64,000 nt of DNA from Bradyrhizobium sp. AZCC 1719. Lineage in GTDB: Bacteria; Pseudomonadota; Alphaproteobacteria; Rhizobiales; Xanthobacteraceae. Under the pieces are notes generated by a model. The model had not been told where the DNA came from, did not search any database, and saw nothing but the letters and a program-made list of their open reading frames with translations. Position numbers and translations under genes: made by a program. Positions within the stretch are counted from its first letter, which is position 1. Each line of letters begins with the position of its first letter. Positions 8,702 through 17,067 of this stretch are shown here, piece after piece. Where the stretch lies: assembly GCF_036924525.1 (NCBI RefSeq), contig NZ_JAZHRU010000001.1, positions 4,865,001-4,929,000 on the forward strand, written 5' to 3'.

Positions 8702-8740
8702 GGCAAATTCGGCGTCAGGGATTCCAAGCCCTGCAATTAA
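8702..8740 (+). pseudogene. Remnant matching the last codons of eipB
   Basis: This stretch reads GKFGVRDSKPCN followed by TAA, against GRFDVRDSKPCK plus stop at the end of eipB (about 4005-4042). The DNA is almost identical over this part, including third positions. The reading frame is closed by TAG at 8639-8641 and has no start codon or ribosome site, so this is a dead fragment and not a gene. The rest of 8565-8863 shows no other coding signal. Confidence 0.45.
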
Positions 8741-8863
8741 GGAGGCTCGTCCTCGGGGCAGGCCTTGGGACGCGTGCTGCGCATCCTGCGATAACGAGTC
8801 TGGTCGAGAGCACCCGACCCGGATACGCTTCGGACGAACCATGCACGTTAGGGAGGCGCAAAG

Positions 8864-9265
8864 ATGAGCAAGCTCGAAAAACTTCGGCCAAGCGGACTTC
8901 ACCACAATCCGGCCTACTCCCACGTCGTCGTCGCTTCGGGCGCGCGCACGATCTACATCGCGGGCCAGGTGTCCACCGACGAGGAGGGGCGGGTGGTCGG
9001 CGAGGGTGACCTGGCCGCGCAGACGACGCAGGTGATGCAGAATATTGGCCTGGCGCTGAAAGCGGCCGGTGCGAGTTACGCTGACATCGTGAAGATCACC
9101 ACCTTCGTCGTCGGCTATAAACCGGAGCTCCGTCCGATCATCGGCAAGGCGCGCTCGGTCTTCTTTGAAGGCATGGAGCCGCCGGCGAGCACGCTCGTCG
9201 GTGTAACGGCGCTCGCGGCCCTTGAATGGTTGATCGAGATTGAGGCAGTGGCCGTCGTCGATTGA
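8864..9265 (+). CDS. RidA family protein (second copy)
   Basis: A 133-residue RidA-superfamily protein. GARTIYIAGQVSTDEEGRVV, TTQVMQNIGLALKAAGASYADIVKIT and PPASTLVGVTALAALEWLIEIEAVAVV show the trimeric chorismate-mutase-like fold. The key Arg of canonical RidA (RxxV before the last strands) is replaced by the segment EPPASTLVGV, so it belongs to another Rid subgroup and its substrate may differ from enamines. A GGGAGG site precedes the ATG. It shares little with the copy at 2455-2922. Confidence 0.88.
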   Translation: MSKLEKLRPSGLHHNPAYSHVVVASGARTIYIAGQVSTDEEGRVVGEGDLAAQTTQVMQNIGLALKAAGASYADIVKITTFVVGYKPELRPIIGKARSVFFEGMEPPASTLVGVTALAALEWLIEIEAVAVVD

Positions 9266-9268
9266 GGT

Positions 9269-9353
9269 CGTCATTGCGAGCGCAGCGAAGCAATCCATGG
9301 CGCGGCATAACGGCTAGATGGATTGCTTCGTCGCTTTGCTCCTCGCAATGACG
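9269..9353. repeat. Palindromic intergenic repeat, family A
   Basis: The outer arms CGTCATTGCGAG (9269) and CTCGCAATGACG (to 9353) are perfect complements, and an inner pair GAAGCAATCCAT / ATGGATTGCTTC nests inside. The same element recurs at 18522-18641 with extra sequence inserted. It lies between the convergent ends of the RidA gene and dinB, where it could form a bidirectional hairpin. Confidence 0.85.
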
Positions 9354-9366
9354 GGGAGAGAGCGGT

Positions 9367-10677
9367 CTACTCTTCCTCCTCGTCCTCTTCCTTCGCCGGT
9401 CCCTGATACGCAATGCCGCGGATCACGGCGGCATTGCCGAACTTCTTCCTTAAGTCATCCATCGCGCGCTCGGCGTGGGCCGAGCGGCGGTCGAGCATGT
9501 CGATGTCATCGGCCCGCGATCCCTCGCGCAGCGCGCTGACGCCTGTGCCCATCAGGCGGAAGGCGGTGCCGTCGATCTCCTTGGCCAGCATTTCGCGCGA
9601 CACCGCAAAGATCTTCGCGGCGAGCTGGGTTGGCGCTTGAATCGATTGCGAGCGGGTACGCTGCCTGAAATCGGCGGTCTTCAGCTTCAGCGTGATGGTG
9701 AGGCCTGCAAGATTGCCGTTCTTCAGCCGGGACGACACCTTTTCCGACAGCCGCCACAACAGCCGTTCCAGCGTGGCGAAATCGCGGATGTCGTTTTCGA
9801 ACGTGGTTTCGCTCGATATCGTCTTGGCGCCGCGGTCGGGGACCACGCTGCGGTCGTCGATGCCGCGCGCCAGCCGCCACAGCCGGCGGCCTTCGCCGCC
9901 GAACTGCTTCATCAGCTCGACCTCGTCGGCACGCTGCAGGTCCGCAATGATGCGAAACCCCCGCTGCAGCAGCTTGTCCTGGGTCGCGGGACCGACGCCG
10001 TAGATGAAGCCGACCGGCTTGTCGGCGAGCATCTCGCGGGCCTCAATCTGGTCGAGGGCGGCAAAGCCGCGCGGCTTGTCGAGATCGGAGGCGATCTTGG
10101 CCAGGAACTTGTTGCAGGACAGGCCGACGGAAACCGTGATGCCGATGTCGCGCTCGACCTCGCGGGCAAAGCGCGCCAGCACTTTTGCGGGGATCATGCC
10201 GTGAACACGCTGCGTGCCGGAAAGATCGAGAAACGCCTCGTCGATCGAGAGCGGTTCCACCAGCGGCGTCAGCGTCTGCATGGCATGCCGCACCTCGCGG
10301 CCGACGCGGACATATTTGGCCATGTTTGGCGGGATCACGGCCGCCTGGGGGCAGAGCGCCAGCGCCTTGAACATCGGCATCGCTGAGCGCACGCCATAGG
10401 TCCGCGCGACATAACAGGCAGCCGAAACCACGCCGCGCTTGCCGCCGCCGATGATTACGGGCTTGTCGGCAAGTTCCGGATTGTCGCGCTTCTCCACCGT
10501 GGCGTAGAACGCGTCGCAATCGATATGCGCCAGCGTCAGCGAGGGCAGGGCGTGGTGGCGGACCAGGCGCGGGGAACCGCATTCATTGCATCGCCTTGCC
10601 TTGATATCGAGGTCGCCGAGGCAATCCCGGCAGAACGCGCGCGGACCATCTAAGAAGGTTGGCGCCTGCGCGCTCAC
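9367..10677 (-). CDS. dinB: DNA polymerase IV (Y-family) with N-terminal zinc ribbon
   Basis: A 436-residue translesion polymerase. A C4 zinc-ribbon-like segment (CRDC...CNECG) occupies about residues 15-35. The palm follows with HIDCDAFYATVEKRDNPELADKPV and LSIDEAFLDLSGT, carrying the catalytic acidic residues, then the little-finger domain from about 250. The tail ends in KEEDEEEE and I see no obvious beta-clamp motif. The GTG at 10677 overlaps the stop of the DUF3572 gene as GTGA, so translation is coupled. DinB polymerases bypass damaged bases with low fidelity. Confidence 0.93.
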   Translation of the reverse strand: MSAQAPTFLDGPRAFCRDCLGDLDIKARRCNECGSPRLVRHHALPSLTLAHIDCDAFYATVEKRDNPELADKPVIIGGGKRGVVSAACYVARTYGVRSAMPMFKALALCPQAAVIPPNMAKYVRVGREVRHAMQTLTPLVEPLSIDEAFLDLSGTQRVHGMIPAKVLARFAREVERDIGITVSVGLSCNKFLAKIASDLDKPRGFAALDQIEAREMLADKPVGFIYGVGPATQDKLLQRGFRIIADLQRADEVELMKQFGGEGRRLWRLARGIDDRSVVPDRGAKTISSETTFENDIRDFATLERLLWRLSEKVSSRLKNGNLAGLTITLKLKTADFRQRTRSQSIQAPTQLAAKIFAVSREMLAKEIDGTAFRLMGTGVSALREGSRADDIDMLDRRSAHAERAMDDLRKKFGNAAVIRGIAYQGPAKEEDEEEE

Positions 10678-10973
10678 GGCACGTCGCGCTCCCAATGCGG
10701 ATCGCCCAGCACCTGGCGCGCGGCGGCGATATTGGTCGGGTGCAGTTGCGAGGCGCTCGCAAATGCCTTCACCGTGGCGTCGTCCCGCATCACAAAATCC
10801 AGCACCGAGGCCAGAAATTGCGGGTCGGTAGCGGCCGTGCGCAGCGTCTCCGGACCGATGCCGGTTTCAGCCAGGAACAGGCCGAGCCGCTCGGGATCGC
10901 CGGCGATGAAACTCAGCGCCTGAACCGCAACGATTTCAGCCACTTCGCGAGGGTTGTGAACAGACTTTTTCAA
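10674..10973 (-). CDS. DUF3572 family protein
   Basis: A 99-residue helical protein: MKKSVHNPREVAEIVAVQALSFIAGDPERLGLFLAETGIG, then LRTAATDPQFLASVLDFVMRDDATVKAFA. This matches the alphaproteobacterial DUF3572 family, which has no known function. It overlaps dinB by 4 bp (GTGA), pairing it with the polymerase. The ATG at 10973 lies 228 bp from the divergent divK. There are no Cys residues or membrane segments. Confidence 0.85.
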   Translation of the reverse strand: MKKSVHNPREVAEIVAVQALSFIAGDPERLGLFLAETGIGPETLRTAATDPQFLASVLDFVMRDDATVKAFASASQLHPTNIAAARQVLGDPHWERDVP

Positions 10974-11201
10974 TAGATCGTTTGCCTTTCCGTTAACTTA
11001 TGGTCTCTAATTTGGGAACCATCATGCCCGAGTCTGCGGAGTGTGTTCAACAATCGGGCCGCTTCGTAAAAGTTGGCGCATCGATTTAACGGCTTAGAGC
11101 GAATCTGGCGCTAGTTTGATTTCACTTTTCGACAGGGGGCGGCGTCGGAGCAAGACGTGCCGAAAGGCCGGACTTGTTTCCTGGGATGAGGGAGGGACGG
11201 G

Positions 11202-11567
11202 ATGGCGAAAACCGTCCTGATCGTGGAGGACAACGAGCTCAATATGAAGCTCTTTCGCGATCTGTTGGAAGCGCATGGCTATCAAACCTCCGGCACCAGC
11301 AATGGTTTTGAGGCGCTCGATCTCGTCCGCAAGCTGCGCCCTGATCTGATCCTGATGGATATCCAGCTTCCGCAGGTGTCGGGCCTCGAAGTGACGCGCT
11401 GGATCAAGGACGATCCGGAGTTGCGCGCCATTCCGGTGGTTGCCGTCACCGCGTTTGCGATGAAGGGCGATGAAGAGCGCATTCGCGAAGGCGGCTGCGA
11501 GGCGTATCTGTCCAAACCAATTTCCGTCGGCAAGTTTATTGAAACCGTACGGCGTTTTATCGGGTAG
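11202..11567 (+). CDS. divK: Cell-cycle response regulator DivK
   Basis: A 121-residue single-domain receiver: [27 protein letters not shown], phosphoacceptor Asp53 in [13 protein letters not shown], Thr/Ala in [13 protein letters not shown] and Lys in YLSKPIS. In Caulobacter, phosphorylated DivK reprograms the CckA-CtrA cell-cycle pathway and switches PleC/DivJ. Length and sequence fit DivK and not CheY. pleD begins 12 bp downstream, the arrangement expected for this pair. GGGAGGGACGG precedes the ATG. Confidence 0.94.
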   Translation: MAKTVLIVEDNELNMKLFRDLLEAHGYQTSGTSNGFEALDLVRKLRPDLILMDIQLPQVSGLEVTRWIKDDPELRAIPVVAVTAFAMKGDEERIREGGCEAYLSKPISVGKFIETVRRFIG

Positions 11568-11579
11568 GGGTGAGTTTCG

Positions 11580-12953
11580 ATGTCTGCGCGTATCCTTGTC
11601 GTCGATGACGTTCCCGCGAACGTCAAGCTGCTGGAAGCCCGGCTGTCGGCCGAATATTTCGACGTGCTGACCGCTTCCAACGGCGCCGAGGCGCTCGACC
11701 TCTGTTCGCGCTCCGAATGCGACATCATCCTGCTCGACGTCATGATGCCGGACATGGACGGTTTCGAGGTCTGTCGCCGGCTGAAATCCAACCCCGCGAC
11801 CCATTTCATTCCCGTCGTGATCGTCACCGCGCTTGACAGCCCGTCCGATCGCGTCCGCGGGCTGGAAGCCGGGGCCGACGATTTTCTCACCAAGCCGGTA
11901 TCCGACATCGTTCTGATCGCGCGCGTTCGGTCACTGACGCGGCTGAAGATGATGACCGATGAGCTGCGCATGCGCGCCATCACCTCGCTCGAGATCGGCA
12001 TGGAAGCGCCCGAGCGCAGCGCGATTGCCGACAAGGGCGTCGGCGGGCGGATCCTGCTTGTCGACGACCGGCCGTCGTCCTACGAGCGGTTGGCGCCGAT
12101 CCTTGCCGCCGAGCACACCGTCGACGTCGAAATCAATCCGGCGGAAGCGCTGTTTCACGCCGCTGACGGCAATTACGATTTGCTGATCGTCTCTCTCAGC
12201 CTGGAGAATTACGACGGCCTGCGGCTGTGCAGCCAGGCGCGCTCGCTGGAGCGCACCCGCCAGTTGCCCATTCTCGCCATCTCCGACGCCGACAACAATG
12301 CGAGACTGCTGCGTGGCCTCGAAATCGGCGTCAACGATTATCTCCTGCGTCCCGTCGACAAGAACGAACTGCTGGCGCGGGCGCGCACCCAAATCCGCAA
12401 GCGACGCTATACCGACCATCTGCGCGACAACGTGCAGAACTCGATCGAAATGGCGATCACCGACGCACTGACCGGGCTGCACAACCGCCGCTACATGGAA
12501 AGCCATCTCTCGACGCTCGTCGAACAGGCCTCGAGCCGCGGCAAGCCGCTCGCTCTGATGATCCTCGACATCGACTTCTTCAAATCCATCAACGACACCT
12601 ACGGCCACGACGCCGGCGACGACGTGTTGCGCGAGTTCGCCGTGCGTATCCGCAAGTCGATCCGCGGCATCGATCTCGCCTGCCGCTATGGCGGCGAGGA
12701 ATTCGTCATCGTGATGCCGGAAACCGACCTGACCGTCGCCGGCATGGTTGCTGAGCGCCTGCGCCGCTCGATCGCCAGCGAAACCTTTGCCGTCAACAAG
12801 GGCACCAAGCGGATCGACGTCACGATCTCGATCGGCCTGGCGACGCTGGACCACAAGGGCGAGCCGGTCGCTGACGTGCTCAAGCGCGCCGACACCGCGC
12901 TCTATCGCGCCAAGCACGACGGACGGAACCGGGTGGTCTCGGCGGCGGCGTAG
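11580..12953 (+). CDS. pleD: Diguanylate cyclase response regulator PleD
   Basis: A 457-residue REC-REC-GGDEF protein. REC1 has phosphoacceptor Asp53 (IILLDVMMPDMDG). REC2, at about 150-270, keeps LLVDDRPSS but has Ser in the phosphoacceptor position (LLIVSLSLENYDG), so it is an adaptor domain. The cyclase domain begins near 300 (DALTGLHNRRYME) with active site GGEEF and an inhibitory RxxD site (RGID) five residues before it. It makes cyclic-di-GMP when phosphorylated and drives the swarmer-to-sessile switch. It is co-transcribed with divK. Confidence 0.94.
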   Translation: MSARILVVDDVPANVKLLEARLSAEYFDVLTASNGAEALDLCSRSECDIILLDVMMPDMDGFEVCRRLKSNPATHFIPVVIVTALDSPSDRVRGLEAGADDFLTKPVSDIVLIARVRSLTRLKMMTDELRMRAITSLEIGMEAPERSAIADKGVGGRILLVDDRPSSYERLAPILAAEHTVDVEINPAEALFHAADGNYDLLIVSLSLENYDGLRLCSQARSLERTRQLPILAISDADNNARLLRGLEIGVNDYLLRPVDKNELLARARTQIRKRRYTDHLRDNVQNSIEMAITDALTGLHNRRYMESHLSTLVEQASSRGKPLALMILDIDFFKSINDTYGHDAGDDVLREFAVRIRKSIRGIDLACRYGGEEFVIVMPETDLTVAGMVAERLRRSIASETFAVNKGTKRIDVTISIGLATLDHKGEPVADVLKRADTALYRAKHDGRNRVVSAAA

Positions 12954-12978
12954 GCGATGGCGCGCAGTTGCTCCACCG

Positions 12979-13117
12979 GTCGTCATACCCCGCGCAGGCG
13001 GGGTATCCAGTACGCCGCGGCTTCTCCGCTCAACAACTAGCGTCTCCGGGATACTGGATCACCCGCCGGAGCCTGTCATCGGGCGCGCATTCGCGCGACC
13101 CGTTGGCGGGTGACGAC
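12979..13117. repeat. Palindromic intergenic repeat, family B, with nested module
   Basis: GTCGTCATACCCCGC at the left and GGCGGGTGACGAC at the right form the outer stem, and GGGGTATCCAGTA / GGGATACTGGAT an inner stem. A 38-bp module (13070-13107) lies inside the right arm and is repeated exactly, inverted, at 18533-18570 in an unrelated repeat. It fills the gap between the convergent pleD and the serine hydrolase gene. Confidence 0.8.
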
Positions 13118-13134
13118 AGCCGTTGTGTGGATGC

Positions 13135-14361
13135 TTACGCGGATGCCCGCATTTCTTCGCGGCCCTGCTTCACCGCCTCATACGCCAGCCGCTTGAACTC
13201 GAACGAGAACGGATGGACGAACGACATCTGGCGCTGCGCCATCATCACGCCGGCCATGTTGCGCTTCGGCGAGATCCACCATTGGGTGCCGGCGACGCCG
13301 CCCCAATAGAGTTCACCTGCGGCATCCGGGTGATCGAACGCCGAAGGCGTCACGATCAATCCGCCGGCCAAGCTAAACGCCTTGCCGGGCTGCTCTCCCA
13401 TCAACGCAAAGCGGATCCACTGACCCTCGGGCAATTGGTTGGTCAGCATCAGCGCAATCGTTTCGGGCTTGAGCAGGGTCGGCCCGCCGGGCAGCAGGCT
13501 TCGGATCAGCGCGACCATGTCGGGCAGGGTTGAAACCAGGCCGCCGCCGCCGCTCAGTCTTGCGATCGGGCGCAGATAAGCGCCGGGGAAGGGCGAGTTG
13601 TCGGTTCTGGTCAATCCCGGCTTCATCGGCTCCATCAGGTCCGCACCGGCGTAATAGGCGACGAGCCGGCCCTGATCCTTTTCCGGCACGATGAAGCCGG
13701 TATCGACCATGCCGAGCGGGTCGAGAATGCGCGCCTGGATGAACTTGTCGAAACTCTGGCCGCTGATGACTTCGACCAGCCGCCCCAGCACGTCGGTGGC
13801 TAGCGAATATTCCCACGACGTGCCGGGCTGATAGATCAGCGGCAGGCCGGCCAGCACGTCCACCATGTCGGCCAGCGTCGTCATCGGATTGTGGACGCCG
13901 CGCTCGTTAAGCGCCTGGTAGATGGCGGTGCCGGGATCGAAGAAGCCGTAGCTCAGGCCGGAGCTGTGGCTGAGCAACTGACGGATGGTGATCGAGCTTT
14001 TTGCAGGCTCGGTATCGTCAAGCGAGCTGGCGCCGGGTCGCAGTACTTGGCGATTTCCGAGCTGCGGAATGAACTTTTCGATGGCGTCGTCGAGCCTGAG
14101 TTTACCTTCCTCGAATAGCAAGAGCACGGCGCAGGAGGTGATCAGCTTGGTGTTGGAGAAGACGCGGAAGATGTGATCGGTGCGGAGCGGCGTCTGCGCT
14201 TCCTTGTCGGCCCAGCCGACGCAATTCACGTCGACGAGGTCGCGCCCGACCATGACCGCCCAGGAAATGCCTGACAGCAGGTTGTTGTCGATATAGCGCT
14301 GCATGGCCGCGCGTGCTGGTTTGAAGTCGTAACCGTTTGCGGTCACTTTCAGGTCTTCCAT
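13135..14361 (-). CDS. Serine hydrolase of the class C beta-lactamase / EstB family
   Basis: A 408-residue protein. FSNTKLITS carries the SxxK catalytic motif at about residues 68-71, and WEYSLATDVLG supplies the YxL/N-type motif. TIRQLLSHSSGLSYGF and LSGGGGLVSTLPDMVAL are typical of this superfamily, which includes esterases, peptidases and beta-lactamases. There is no signal peptide, so a cytoplasmic esterase is likelier than a lactamase. I chose the ATG at 14361, preceded by GGGAGCG, over a GTG at 14373. The gene lies convergent to pleD. Confidence 0.87.
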   Translation of the reverse strand: MEDLKVTANGYDFKPARAAMQRYIDNNLLSGISWAVMVGRDLVDVNCVGWADKEAQTPLRTDHIFRVFSNTKLITSCAVLLLFEEGKLRLDDAIEKFIPQLGNRQVLRPGASSLDDTEPAKSSITIRQLLSHSSGLSYGFFDPGTAIYQALNERGVHNPMTTLADMVDVLAGLPLIYQPGTSWEYSLATDVLGRLVEVISGQSFDKFIQARILDPLGMVDTGFIVPEKDQGRLVAYYAGADLMEPMKPGLTRTDNSPFPGAYLRPIARLSGGGGLVSTLPDMVALIRSLLPGGPTLLKPETIALMLTNQLPEGQWIRFALMGEQPGKAFSLAGGLIVTPSAFDHPDAAGELYWGGVAGTQWWISPKRNMAGVMMAQRQMSFVHPFSFEFKRLAYEAVKQGREEMRASA

Positions 14362-14392
14362 TTTCGCTCCCACTTATCGCCGCTTTCTCTGA

Positions 14393-14510
14393 CGTCGTCC
14401 CTGCGAACGCAGGACCCATAACCACCGATGCTGCTTGTAGCAAAGGTGACTACCACATCGGCGCATTGAAAAGCCACGGCGTATGGGTCCCTGCGTTCGC
14501 AGGGACGACG
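14393..14510. repeat. Palindromic intergenic repeat, family C
   Basis: CGTCGTCCCTGCGAACGCAGG at the left is matched by CCTGCGTTCGCAGGGACGACG at the right, with matching GACCCATA / TATGGGTCC next to them. The loop of about 65 bp is unrelated to any gene. It lies between the serine hydrolase start and the TetR stop, both minus strand. Confidence 0.8.
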
Positions 14511-14531
14511 GTGGAGAGAGCCTCAAGAGGC

Positions 14532-15140
14532 CTACTTTGACTGCTGTTTCTTCGCCGTGCGTTTGTGCGTGGCTGCAGCCCCACCCACCTTCACCCCCGC
14601 ATTCCTGAGCAGCACCGTTGCGGCTTCCTTTGCCGCGCGCGCCATCGCGGGATCGTTGCGGACGAGATCCTGCGCGATCGAGCCGTCCACGAGCAGGGCG
14701 AGCTGCGTTGCCAGCGCATCCGCTCGGCGGATGCCGAGTTGCGCCAGCAGGTCGCGAAACCAGAGGCGGCGGCTTTCCTTGAACTCGACCGCAACCTTTC
14801 GGACCGACTGATCCTCGCCGAGTTCGGCCACCGCGTTGACGAAGGGACAGCCGCGAAAATCTTTTGCCGAAAAGCGCCGCTCCAGCGAATCGAAAGTGCC
14901 GAGAATTTGCTCGATCGGCGACTTGTCGGAAGGCCGCGGCGCCACAAAGCGCCGGGCCAGATAGGCCGAGATCAGCGCGTCCTTGGACGGAAAATGATTG
15001 TAGAGCGTGCGCTTGCTGATGCCGATTTCGGCCGCGATGGTGTCGACGCCGACCGCGCGAATTCCCTGCAGATAGAACAGCCTATCCGCGGTTTCCAGAA
15101 TCCGTTCCTTCATCACCGGTTTGGCGGGCAGGGTAGCCAT
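14532..15140 (-). CDS. TetR/AcrR family transcriptional repressor
   Basis: A 202-residue regulator. The helix-turn-helix lies at about residues 8-55 (ILETADRLFYLQGIRAVGVDTIAAEIGISKRTLYNHFPSKDALISAYL read in order). The C-terminal ligand domain contains FRGCPFVNAVAELGE, typical of a TetR subgroup next to transporter genes. The tail THKRTAKKQQSK is basic. I chose the ATG at 15140; an upstream start would extend through the operator. It is divergent from the MFS gene with a perfect palindrome between, so it probably represses that gene and itself. Confidence 0.9.
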   Translation of the reverse strand: MATLPAKPVMKERILETADRLFYLQGIRAVGVDTIAAEIGISKRTLYNHFPSKDALISAYLARRFVAPRPSDKSPIEQILGTFDSLERRFSAKDFRGCPFVNAVAELGEDQSVRKVAVEFKESRRLWFRDLLAQLGIRRADALATQLALLVDGSIAQDLVRNDPAMARAAKEAATVLLRNAGVKVGGAAATHKRTAKKQQSK

Positions 15141-15190
15141 GCGAATGCGTGGGTCACCGTTTGCTTGACAGCAGCGCCCCTTATAGCCCA

Positions 15191-15210
15191 GGTACACAGG
15201 TCTGTGTACC
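15191..15210. promoter_or_regulatory. Putative TetR operator
   Basis: GGTACACAG and CTGTGTACC form a perfect 9-bp inverted repeat around GT. It lies 50 bp upstream of the TetR start and 63 bp upstream of the MFS start. The size and symmetry are typical of TetR-family operators that control divergent promoters. Binding is inferred from position and symmetry only. Confidence 0.7.
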
Positions 15211-15273
15211 TATTTCAGATGCCAATTGCAGGACGCGGCGTTCGAATCGCGCCCCTTAGGGAGAATAAAAACA

Positions 15274-16506
15274 ATGGCCCTGCTGCAAATCCTGCGTCCG
15301 ACGCTGCCCATCCTGATCGGCGCATCCATCATGCTGACGCTGAGCATGGGGCTGCGGCAGTCGCTCGGCATTTTCATGCAGCCGCTGACGCAGGATATCA
15401 AAATATCGATTTCCGACTTCACGCTGGCAATCGCGGTGCAAAACCTCGCTTGGGGATTTTTGCAGCCGCTCGCCGGGGCGTTGACCGTGCGCTACGGCTT
15501 TCGCGCCATCATGGTGGTCGGCGCGCTGCTCTATGTCGCGGGCCTTGCCTTGATGGCGGGGGCGAACGGCGTTCTCGCCGTCATGATCGGCGGCGGTGTG
15601 TTGATCGGCACGTCGCTGGCATGCACCGCGGCGGCGATTGCGATGTCGGTTGCGGCGCGCGCCGTTCCTGCGTCGGTGCGTTCCACCGTGCTCGGCCTGG
15701 TGTCGGGCGCCGGCTCCCTCGGCGCGCTATTGTCGGCGCCGATCGGGCAGATGCTCAATGAAGATTACGGCTGGCGGATCGGGCTGGTCGGCTTCGTGGT
15801 GCTGTCGCTCCTGATGATTCCCGCGGCCTGGTACGCGGGCAGGGTGGACAAGATCCCGTTGCCCAAGCCGACAGAAGACGAGATCGGCGACACTTCGGCC
15901 ACCGCCGCAACGAAGATGGCGTTCGCCAACGCGTCTTTCGTGGTGATGACCGGCGCCTATTTCGTCTGCGGCATGCAGCTCGTCTTTCTCACCACGCACC
16001 TGCCGTCATATCTGGCGATCTGTGGCATGGACCCGATGCTGAGTGCGCAGACGCTTGGCATGATCGGCGGCTTCAACGTGCTCGGCAGCATTTTCTTCGG
16101 CTGGGCCGGCCAGCGCTGGAACAAGCTGGCGCTGCTCGGCGGCATCTACATCTTCCGCTCGATCGCACTCGCTTGGTATTTCACGCTGCCGCCGACGCCG
16201 GCAACTACGCTGCTGTTCGGCGCCATCATGGGCTTCCTGTGGATGGGCGTCGGCCCGCTGGTTGCGGGCGCGGTGGCAGAAATGTTCGGCCTGAAATGGC
16301 AGGCGATGATCCAGGGGCTCGCCTTCATGAGCCACCAGGTCGGCAGCTTCCTCGGCGCGTTCGGCGGCGGGGTGCTGTATGACGCGCTCGGCTCCTACAC
16401 CATGGCGTGGCGGATCGGCGTCGCGCTTGGCCTGGCCGGCGGCATTGTCCAGGTCGCGTTCGCACTGATCCGGCCGAGCGGACCGCCGCAGATGCAGACG
16501 GCGTAG
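15274..16506 (+). CDS. MFS transporter
   Basis: A 410-residue major facilitator with twelve hydrophobic segments. The first helices read LLQILRPTLPILIGASIMLTLSMG, and the helix 4-5 region has GLVSGAGSLGALLSAPIGQML. The family resembles oxalate/formate antiporter-like and monocarboxylate MFS proteins. GGGAG precedes the ATG at 15274. The divergent TetR gene and operator suggest substrate-induced expression. The substrate is not predictable from sequence; exporter and importer remain possible. Confidence 0.9.
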   Translation: MALLQILRPTLPILIGASIMLTLSMGLRQSLGIFMQPLTQDIKISISDFTLAIAVQNLAWGFLQPLAGALTVRYGFRAIMVVGALLYVAGLALMAGANGVLAVMIGGGVLIGTSLACTAAAIAMSVAARAVPASVRSTVLGLVSGAGSLGALLSAPIGQMLNEDYGWRIGLVGFVVLSLLMIPAAWYAGRVDKIPLPKPTEDEIGDTSATAATKMAFANASFVVMTGAYFVCGMQLVFLTTHLPSYLAICGMDPMLSAQTLGMIGGFNVLGSIFFGWAGQRWNKLALLGGIYIFRSIALAWYFTLPPTPATTLLFGAIMGFLWMGVGPLVAGAVAEMFGLKWQAMIQGLAFMSHQVGSFLGAFGGGVLYDALGSYTMAWRIGVALGLAGGIVQVAFALIRPSGPPQMQTA

Positions 16507-16650
16507 TCGGGGAGCGTTCCCCGGATGCTGCGCAGCGCGCCGCACTTGCAGCGTGGTGCGCTGCTGATCCGGTGTCCATCCGCGGCTACTGTGGGTTCCG
16601 GCTCTGCGGTGCACCGCTGAAGAAGCGCTGCACCGCGTCCGGGACACGGA
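16506..16650. repeat. Intergenic repeat, family D
   Basis: This stretch contains several short inverted pairs, for example GCGGTGCACCGC and GCGTCCGGGACAC against GGTGTCC, and GGGGAGCGTTCCCC near the start. The composition and layout resemble the rich palindromic spacer repeats of Bradyrhizobium. It lies between the MFS stop and the rpmG terminator. Boundaries are approximate. Confidence 0.55.
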
Positions 16651-16660
16651 TAGTCAGGAA

Positions 16661-16687
16661 TCAAAAACGGGGCCGCAAGGCCCCGTT
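16661..16687 (-). terminator. Rho-independent terminator of rpmG
   Basis: AACGGGGCC and GGCCCCGTT form a perfect 9-bp stem with loop GCAA. Read on the minus strand, it is followed directly by a run of Ts (AAAAA on the plus strand at 16663-16667). It ends 25 bp past the rpmG stop. Confidence 0.85.
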
Positions 16688-16711
16688 CAAAATCGTCAGC
16701 GATTGGCTCGC

Positions 16712-16879
16712 TTACTTGATCTTCGCTTCGCGGAATTCGACGTGCTTGCGCGCGACCGGGTCGTACTTCTTCTTGACCAGCTTGTCGGTCATGGTGCGCG
16801 AATTCTTCTTGGCGACGTAATAGAAGCCGGTATCCGCCGAGGAAACGAGCTTGACCTTGATGGTGACCGCTTTGGCCAT
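16712..16879 (-). CDS. rpmG: 50S ribosomal protein L33
   Basis: A 55-residue basic protein, [18 protein letters not shown] with [19 protein letters not shown]. It is the Cys-free form of L33 found in alphaproteobacteria, so it is independent of zinc. L33 sits near the E site of the large subunit. The ATG at 16879 follows GAGGTTCTGAAC; upstream starts run into non-coding sequence. It is a single-gene transcript with its own terminator, 188 bp upstream of the stop of the monooxygenase gene. Confidence 0.96.
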   Translation of the reverse strand: MAKAVTIKVKLVSSADTGFYYVAKKNSRTMTDKLVKKKYDPVARKHVEFREAKIK

Positions 16880-17067
16880 GTTCAGAACCTCAAAAATGGG
16901 GGTGTCAGGCGCCGGCCAAACCGGCCTGCATTTGCCGCGCAACCTAGCTTCTGATCGCCCAAAGTCAAGGTTTTCGGGGCAAAAACCGGCATAAATCGGG
17001 GTAGTATCCATGTTTTTGCGCGTATTCTGATCGCAAAACCGGTGTCCACTTTTGCGGAATACGCGCG

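Noticed and set aside
10990..11100. TTAA-containing sites upstream of divK considered as CtrA boxes
   Set aside because: GTTAAC and TTTAAC are present but not in TTAA-N7-TTAA spacing, so the CtrA motif is not supported.
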